Assembly: GCA_018715465.1 (NCBI GenBank)
Contig: DVLN01000197.1
Location: 1 to 11,353 of the forward strand
Direction of reading: 5' to 3'
Source: Candidatus Faecivivens stercorigallinarum
GTDB taxonomy: Bacteria > Bacillota > Clostridia > Oscillospirales > Ruminococcaceae
Length of the DNA: 11,353 bases
The notes under the pieces are model-generated. The model was not told where the DNA came from. It searched no databases and was given only the letters and a program-made list of their open reading frames with translations. A program made the translations under genes and the position numbers. Position 1 is the stretch's first letter. Each line of letters starts with the position of its first letter. This document shows, piece by piece, positions 7,753 through 11,353 of the stretch.

Positions 7753-7769
7753 TCCCTTCTCCTCCGGGA

Positions 7770-8678
7770 TTATTTGCCCTTCCTGCGGAAGAGTGACTGT
7801 TTTTTCTTTTTCCGGTCGGACGAGTCCTCCTGCGGCAGCAGGTAATAATCCAGCGTCTGATGCAGCTTGTCCACCGACAGGTTACGAATCAGCCGGCCGT
7901 TAACCGCCAGCGAGATGCCGCCCGTTTCTTCACTGACAACAACCGTCAGCGAATCGGATACCTCGCTGATACCGATTGCCGCGCGATGACGGCTGCCGAG
8001 ATTCTTGTCGATATCCTGCTCCTGTTTGGGTTTGGGCAGGAAACATCCGGCCGCGTACACCTTGCCGTCCCGCATGATCATTGCGCCGTCATGCAGCGGT
8101 GAGTTCTTGAAAAAGATATTGCCCATCAGTTCGACGCTTGGGATTGCGTCCAGCACAACGCCTGTCCGAATCTGATCCCCCAGCTTGACCTGACGTTCGA
8201 CAACGATCAGCGCGCCAGTCGCCGTAATGGAAAGCCGCTGGGCCGATTCACAGATAACGTCGATCGGTTCACCCCAGATGGTCGCCTGCCGGAGGGAATT
8301 TTCGGTATGAGCAAAGGGCAGCATTGACATTTTGGTGCGGCCCGCGCGCTCCAGAATACTGCGCAGCTCCGGCTGAAAAACAATAAACAAAATGATAATA
8401 CCCATTTCAATGATCTTATTCAGCAGCCAGAGGGTTGTCTGCAGCTGCATCAGATAGACCATCAGGTACAGCCCTGTCAGCAGCAAAATACCTTTGACCA
8501 GCTGTCCGGCACGGGTCTCCCGGACAATCTGAATACCTTTATAAATAATATATGCGATCAGTGCGATATCCAGCGTGTCCAAAAGCAGATCGTAATTCCC
8601 GGCTGCCAGCAGGACCGACTCCCAAAACTGGGTAAACATTCTGGTGATACTGCCCCAGAACTGTACCAAAAAGCTCAT
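7770..8678 (-). CDS. cdaA: CdaA, membrane-bound diadenylate cyclase (c-di-AMP synthase)
   Basis: CdaA condenses two ATP molecules into cyclic di-AMP, a second messenger controlling potassium and osmolyte transport and envelope homeostasis. The 302-residue product has about three N-terminal membrane helices (regions near residues 33-47, 62-79 and 88-102), then a cytoplasmic DAC domain. The diagnostic catalytic motifs are intact: SPLHDGAMI (DGA residues 197-199) and GSRHRAAIG (RHR residues 230-232). It ends in a very basic tail (DRKKKKQSLFRRKGK), and its N-terminus is slightly longer than in B. subtilis CdaA (273 residues). ATG 8678 is preferred because AGAGGTG (8685-8691) lies 6 nt upstream; the GTG at 8687 overlaps that ribosome site and is unlikely to be a start. 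It is the first gene of the operon, behind a long structured leader. Confidence 0.96.
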   Translation of the reverse strand: MSFLVQFWGSITRMFTQFWESVLLAAGNYDLLLDTLDIALIAYIIYKGIQIVRETRAGQLVKGILLLTGLYLMVYLMQLQTTLWLLNKIIEMGIIILFIVFQPELRSILERAGRTKMSMLPFAHTENSLRQATIWGEPIDVICESAQRLSITATGALIVVERQVKLGDQIRTGVVLDAIPSVELMGNIFFKNSPLHDGAMIMRDGKVYAAGCFLPKPKQEQDIDKNLGSRHRAAIGISEVSDSLTVVVSEETGGISLAVNGRLIRNLSVDKLHQTLDYYLLPQEDSSDRKKKKQSLFRRKGK

Positions 8679-8684
8679 TTGTGT

Positions 8685-8691
8685 CACCTCT
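8685..8691 (-). promoter_or_regulatory. Ribosome binding site of cdaA, decides its start
   Basis: AGAGGTG lies 6 nt before ATG 8678. The GTG of this site begins an alternative frame three codons longer, which would have no ribosome site of its own. The next bases upstream (8692-8698, GACCATA) can pair with TATGGTC at 8754-8760, which would place a helix directly against this site. Confidence 0.75.
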
Positions 8692-8848
8692 TATGGTCAT
8701 ATCCTGCGTGGGCTGGCACGCAGGATTATAAATAAGCATAGCAGAAAAGACTGGACCATATATAAACGAAATAAGAATGATTCGTAAATCTGCTGCAAAC
8801 AGCAATCCAGTCTGACAGGAAATACCTGAACACAGAGTATCTGTACTC
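8692..8848 (-). promoter_or_regulatory. Highly structured cdaA leader RNA, candidate cis-regulatory element
   Basis: Several complementary segments lie between the promoter and the cdaA ribosome site. In transcript order: hairpin GAGTA/TACTC (8844-8848 with 8835-8839, loop of 4); an 8-bp perfect stem AGACTGGA/TCCAGTCT (8806-8813 with 8748-8755) closing two inner hairpins, TGCTG/CAGCA (8800-8804 with 8791-8795) and ACGAA/TTCGT (8781-8785 with 8766-8770); and a 10-bp perfect hairpin ATCCTGCGTG/CACGCAGGAT (8717-8726 with 8701-8710). A further 7-bp pairing, TATGGTC/GACCATA (8754-8760 with 8692-8698), abuts the Shine-Dalgarno site and shares two bases with the closing stem. No U-tract follows any hairpin, so translational control is likelier than attenuation. 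I do not recognise it as the ydaO c-di-AMP riboswitch or another known class. Confidence 0.5.
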
Positions 8849-8866
8849 ATTGATTTTCTTTCTACC

Positions 8867-8895
8867 ATTGTAACAAGATTTTCGGTCAATTTCAA
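8867..8895 (-). promoter_or_regulatory. SigA-type promoter of the cdaA operon
   Basis: TTGAAA (8890-8895) and TACAAT (8867-8872) are separated by exactly 17 bp, with an extended -10 TG one base before TACAAT. The -35 box overlaps the stop codon of the upstream desulfurase gene (8892-8894). The predicted start near 8860 gives a cdaA leader of about 180 nt. A second TATAAT-like box (8725-8730) is closer to the gene but has no convincing -35 element. Confidence 0.8.
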
Positions 8896-10046
8896 CCACC
8901 TGCAGAGATTTTTTTCACAACTTTCAAAAGGGCATCAACCTGTCCGGGTGCAGCCCCTCTTCCGCAGGCAAACCGTACCGTACCTGTATCGCGTGTTCCC
9001 AGCAGGTCATGGATCATCCCGGCGCAGTGATAGCCGCCGCGGAGCATAAATCCCTGAGCAGAGAGCTGTTCGGAAACAGTACCGCCATCCCTGTCGCCAA
9101 TGCAGAAACTGACGACCGGAACATATTCGCCCATTTTAAACCCGCGATTGACTACCCGAACCCCTGGAATATGCTGCAGCCCTCGATAAAAACGGTCCGC
9201 TATCGCCATTTCATTTCTATAAATCCGTTGCAGACCCACCCGTCTGACCTCGCGCATCCCAGCGCCAAGCGCCATAATGCCTGGCAATCCCAACGTTCCG
9301 GCTTCAAACCTTTCCGGGCTGTCCTCCGGCATATCTCGTTCCAGTGAACGGATGCCGGTCCCGCCTTCCATCAGGGTGGACAATCTGAGCCCCGGACGGA
9401 GAATCATCATCCCGCTGCCCTGTATCCCCAAAAGGCTTTTATGCCCGGTTGTACAGATGATATCCGCGTCCCGCAAGCTGACCGGCAAAACACCCGCCGT
9501 TTGTGCAGCGTCCAGTATGAACACGATCCCCTCCTTCCTGCAAATCTCATAGATTTCCCGTACCGGCAGCACCGCACCGGTCACATTGGAAGCGTGGGTA
9601 CAGACGACACAGCGGGTGTCTGGCCGTAACATTTCCTTAAATGCCGAGAGGGTCCTTTGAGGTTCTCCTTCATAAACCGGGAAAAAACCGACTGTACATA
9701 CCCCTTTTAACGCAAGTGCGGCAGCTGGACGCAGGGAAGCATTGTGGTCATACATGGAAGCCAGCAGGTGACCTCCTCTGACTTCCATAATCCCTTTCAG
9801 CGCCACATTCAGCGCATGGGTGCAGGAAGCTGTGAAAATCACATTTTCCGGCTCCGCTCCAAAAAAATGCGCCGCCTCTTCACGTGTACGAAAAACCTGC
9901 TGCGCAGCCCTCATCGCCATCCGGTGGCCGCCGTGCCCGGGGTTGCCGCCAAACTGGATGAGCGCTTGATTGACCGCCTGAATAACGGCAGGCGGTTTGG
10001 GCCATGAAGTCGCCGCCTGATCAAAATATACTGCCCGCCCATTCAT
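8892..10046 (-). CDS. Cysteine desulfurase family PLP enzyme (aminotransferase class V, EF2568-like)
   Basis: This is a probable cytoplasmic PLP enzyme that removes sulfur (or selenium) from cysteine (or selenocysteine) to form a persulfide or selenide on its active-site Cys. The 384-residue product has family length and intact key residues: His101 in YDHNASLRP (cofactor stacking), Asn154 in THASNVTGAV, Asp179 in ILDAAQTAG (pyridine nitrogen), Lys203 in TTGHKSLLG (Schiff base), and Cys341 in RGGYHCAGM (the sulfur-accepting Cys). The C-terminal GTVRFACG segment is also typical. The start ATG 10046 overlaps the DUF3343 stop as ATGA, so the two are translationally coupled. The overall pattern resembles the EF2568-type subfamily, which co-occurs with selenium-linked genes, rather than IscS or SufS. 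No iscU, sufU or selD is in the window. Enzyme class is secure; the acceptor is unknown. Confidence 0.9.
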   Translation of the reverse strand: MNGRAVYFDQAATSWPKPPAVIQAVNQALIQFGGNPGHGGHRMAMRAAQQVFRTREEAAHFFGAEPENVIFTASCTHALNVALKGIMEVRGGHLLASMYDHNASLRPAAALALKGVCTVGFFPVYEGEPQRTLSAFKEMLRPDTRCVVCTHASNVTGAVLPVREIYEICRKEGIVFILDAAQTAGVLPVSLRDADIICTTGHKSLLGIQGSGMMILRPGLRLSTLMEGGTGIRSLERDMPEDSPERFEAGTLGLPGIMALGAGMREVRRVGLQRIYRNEMAIADRFYRGLQHIPGVRVVNRGFKMGEYVPVVSFCIGDRDGGTVSEQLSAQGFMLRGGYHCAGMIHDLLGTRDTGTVRFACGRGAAPGQVDALLKVVKKISAGG

Positions 10047-10282
10047 CGGTCTCTTCCCTTCCCAAGCGGATAGGAATATTTGCCCAACACCTGTATGCCC
10101 ACCTGTTCCAGAAGTTTTGCCGCGCGGTCAGCGTCTCCGCGCACCAGCAGTGCATAACTGCATCCGCGTTTGGAAATCATCTCCGGCGTCGGAACAACCG
10201 ACGAATGAATCCAGTTCTTTTCCAAAAATTGCTGTCCTTTTTGGGCATAGGTGATTGATTTGACTGTCAAAAGCGTCTGCAT
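10043..10282 (-). CDS. DUF3343 small protein, putative Se/S carrier-like
   Basis: The 79-residue product opens MQTLLTVKSITYAQKGQQFL and contains PTPEMISKRGCSYALLV. This matches the DUF3343 (putative Se/S carrier) family pattern, in which a conserved Cys near a CxY/CGY-type turn is proposed to carry the chalcogen; here it is the Cys in RGCSYAL (residue 40). ATG 10282 is favoured over ATG 10306 because AAGGGAGG (10291-10298) lies 8 nt before it. The stop codon overlaps the desulfurase start by 4 nt (ATGA). A carrier receiving sulfur or selenium from the adjacent desulfurase is a reasonable inference, not shown. It lies between a strong upstream terminator and the desulfurase; I could not pick a convincing promoter in 10283-10360. 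Confidence 0.8.
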   Translation of the reverse strand: MQTLLTVKSITYAQKGQQFLEKNWIHSSVVPTPEMISKRGCSYALLVRGDADRAAKLLEQVGIQVLGKYSYPLGKGRDR

Positions 10283-10360
10283 GACAGGTTCCTCCCTTCT
10301 GCTCATTTATGTCTATGAAACAGAATATGCTGGGTTTCCTCTTACAGTTCCCCAAAATGC

Positions 10361-10392
10361 AAAAACGGACCTCCCAAAGATGGGAAGCCCGT
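10361..10392 (-). terminator. Strong rho-independent terminator after the surface protein gene
   Basis: A 12-bp stem ACGGGCTTCCCA/TGGGAGGTCCGT (10381-10392 with 10365-10376; two G-U pairs) has a TCTT loop and is followed directly by TTTTT (10361-10365) in the minus direction. It begins 14 nt after the stop of the upstream gene and separates it from the DUF3343-desulfurase unit. Confidence 0.9.
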
Positions 10393-10406
10393 TGTGTCAT
10401 ACAGGA

Positions 10407-11353
10407 TTACTGAACCCAAACGCCGTTGGAGTTCACATAGTAGCCGTCGATGGTTGCATTGGTTGCCATAATACCGGACGAATAGAGGTAATACCAGTCA
10501 CCTTTCCATTCAATCCAGCGTGCAGTTGCCATTGCGCCGCTGCCGGTCAGATAGTACCAGTAGCCGCTGGTCTGTACCCAGGCATTTGCAGCCATCACAC
10601 CGGAAGAATAGAAGTAATACCAAACGCCGTCGATATACTGCCAGCCGGTGACCATACCGCCCCAGTCCTTGAAATAGTACCAGTAACCGTCAATATATCG
10701 CCAGCCGGTTGCCATAACGCCAGTATCGTCGAACGCATACCAGACATTATCAATTTTTTCCCAGCAATCCTCGGACATAATACCGGTATCCTCATCGAAC
10801 CAGTACCAATCCCCGTTTTCTTCCTGATACCAGCCAGTGATCATTTTGCTGTCAATATACAGATATGTATATCCATCGCGCCGCACCCACTCAATTTCAG
10901 GCTCAGAGGGCTTGACGGTACCGCTGCCGGTATTGCCGCCGGATGTGCTGCCGGAGGAAGAACCGCCGGGGTTATAAGACGGGATATCCGGGACGTAAAC
11001 CGGAATAAACCGCCAGCCAGCATAGAGAGTTGTATCTTTTGTAAAGACCGTGTCCATCGTTACAAGTTCACCGTTTTCGGTGTACCAACCAGTAAAAATA
11101 TAACCAGTACGGAACGCATCAGGCAAACTTTCCAGCTTACCGCCGCTCGTCGTTACGGAAGTAACCGAAGCAGTTCCGCCATTGGCATCAAATGTAACAA
11201 GATACTCCTCGACAACAGGCGGAATTGGTTCAAAGACAGCCTTAATCGTCACGTTTGCAGCAGGCATTATAAATTTATTGTTTTCAATGGTTACGCCGCC
11301 ACTAATCACCTGCCATTCTTTAAACTGATAACCGGTATTTGGCGTTGCAGTTA
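10407..11353 (-). CDS. Secreted/surface protein, C-terminal part: InlB-type repeat plus choline-binding-type repeats (5' end outside window)
   Basis: The frame is open to the window edge, so the N-terminus and signal peptide are missing; about 315 codons are seen. The first visible segment, TPNTGYQFKEWQVISGG...MPAANVTIKAVFE, is the end of a bacterial surface repeat. Next comes one Listeria-Bacteroides/InlB B-type repeat (VTFDANGG ... GYIFTGWYT ... TTLYAGW; 11010-11204), then a Pro/Ser/Gly/Thr linker (about 10900-10975). About seven aromatic repeats of the CW_binding (choline-binding-like) type follow, each near 20 residues with WYYF/WYYL cores, to the end. No LPxTG sorting signal is present, so anchoring would be non-covalent, through the terminal repeats. 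The residue at 11309 is a GTG codon inside the gene, not a likely start. The function of the missing N-terminal part cannot be judged. Confidence 0.88.
   Translation of the reverse strand, partial: TATPNTGYQFKEWQVISGGVTIENNKFIMPAANVTIKAVFEPIPPVVEEYLVTFDANGGTASVTSVTTSGGKLESLPDAFRTGYIFTGWYTENGELVTMDTVFTKDTTLYAGWRFIPVYVPDIPSYNPGGSSSGSTSGGNTGSGTVKPSEPEIEWVRRDGYTYLYIDSKMITGWYQEENGDWYWFDEDTGIMSEDCWEKIDNVWYAFDDTGVMATGWRYIDGYWYYFKDWGGMVTGWQYIDGVWYYFYSSGVMAANAWVQTSGYWYYLTGSGAMATARWIEWKGDWYYLYSSGIMATNATIDGYYVNSNGVWVQ
10410..10889 (-). repeat. Array of about seven CW_binding-type repeats within the surface protein gene
   Basis: About seven units of roughly 20 residues follow the pattern GWxxxxGxWYYFxxxGxMxT. 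Units near the middle are also similar at base level (TGGTATTAC-CTATTC-TCCGGT), which suggests unit duplication. In this family the aromatic residues form a solenoid that binds choline or other wall-polymer groups; the ligand here is unknown. Confidence 0.8.

Noticed and set aside
8679..8860. cdaA leader as a ydaO-type c-di-AMP riboswitch
   Set aside because: I do not see the conserved GA-rich internal-loop sequences I associate with that class; a covariance search would be decisive.
8539..8895. 118-codon minus-strand frame spanning the cdaA leader and 5' end of cdaA
   Set aside because: It starts at a TTG in the -35 box, has no ribosome site, overlaps the promoter and the cdaA coding region in another frame, and its translation resembles nothing known. 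An upstream open frame with regulatory effect cannot be excluded.
10283..10360. Promoter for the DUF3343-desulfurase unit
   Set aside because: CATATT- and CATAAA-like -10 boxes exist but none has an acceptable -35 element at 16-18 bp, so no promoter is annotated.

Overview
All the genes I can support lie on the minus strand, so transcription runs from high to low coordinates. The window looks like chromosomal DNA of a low- to mid-GC Gram-positive bacterium, most likely a clostridial Firmicute (Oscillospirales/Ruminococcaceae-like is my best guess). The reasons are the cdaA-cdaR pair, the rpsO-pnp pair with strong AGGAGG-type Shine-Dalgarno (SD) sites, a DUF368 undecaprenyl-phosphate translocase, a lipoprotein solute-binding protein, and a secreted protein with an InlB-type repeat and choline-binding-type repeats. 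The lineage is inferred; I see no rRNA or other direct taxonomic marker.

Layout in transcription order. (1) 11353-10407: C-terminal part of a secreted or surface protein, closed by a strong intrinsic terminator. (2) 10282-8892: a two-gene unit, a DUF3343 small protein overlapping by ATGA with a cysteine-desulfurase-family PLP enzyme; this pairing suggests sulfur or selenium handling. (3) 8895-8679: a good SigA-type promoter whose -35 box overlaps the stop of the desulfurase gene, then a leader of about 180 nt that can fold into several hairpins. (4) 8678-2373: a probable operon of cdaA (c-di-AMP synthase), cdaR (its membrane regulator), a COG2509-type FAD oxidoreductase, an oligopeptide-type solute-binding lipoprotein that overlaps the oxidoreductase by 11 nt, and a PopT/DUF368 membrane protein. 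(5) 2342-1: a consensus-like promoter with a structured leader of about 100 nt, then rpsO (ribosomal protein S15), a hairpin, a long structured pnp leader, and pnp (polynucleotide phosphorylase), cut at the window edge.

The central theme is cell-envelope homeostasis: c-di-AMP synthesis and its regulator share a transcription unit with a peptide-binding lipoprotein and a lipid-carrier recycling protein. glmM, which often follows cdaR, is not in the window. Three leaders (cdaA, rpsO, pnp) carry RNA secondary structure beyond what simple start sites need. The rpsO and pnp structures fit the known autoregulation of these genes in other bacteria. The cdaA leader is the least explained element and the best candidate for something new. 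No tRNA, rRNA, CRISPR array, insertion sequence or phage gene was seen, and there is no gene-free stretch longer than 300 bases.
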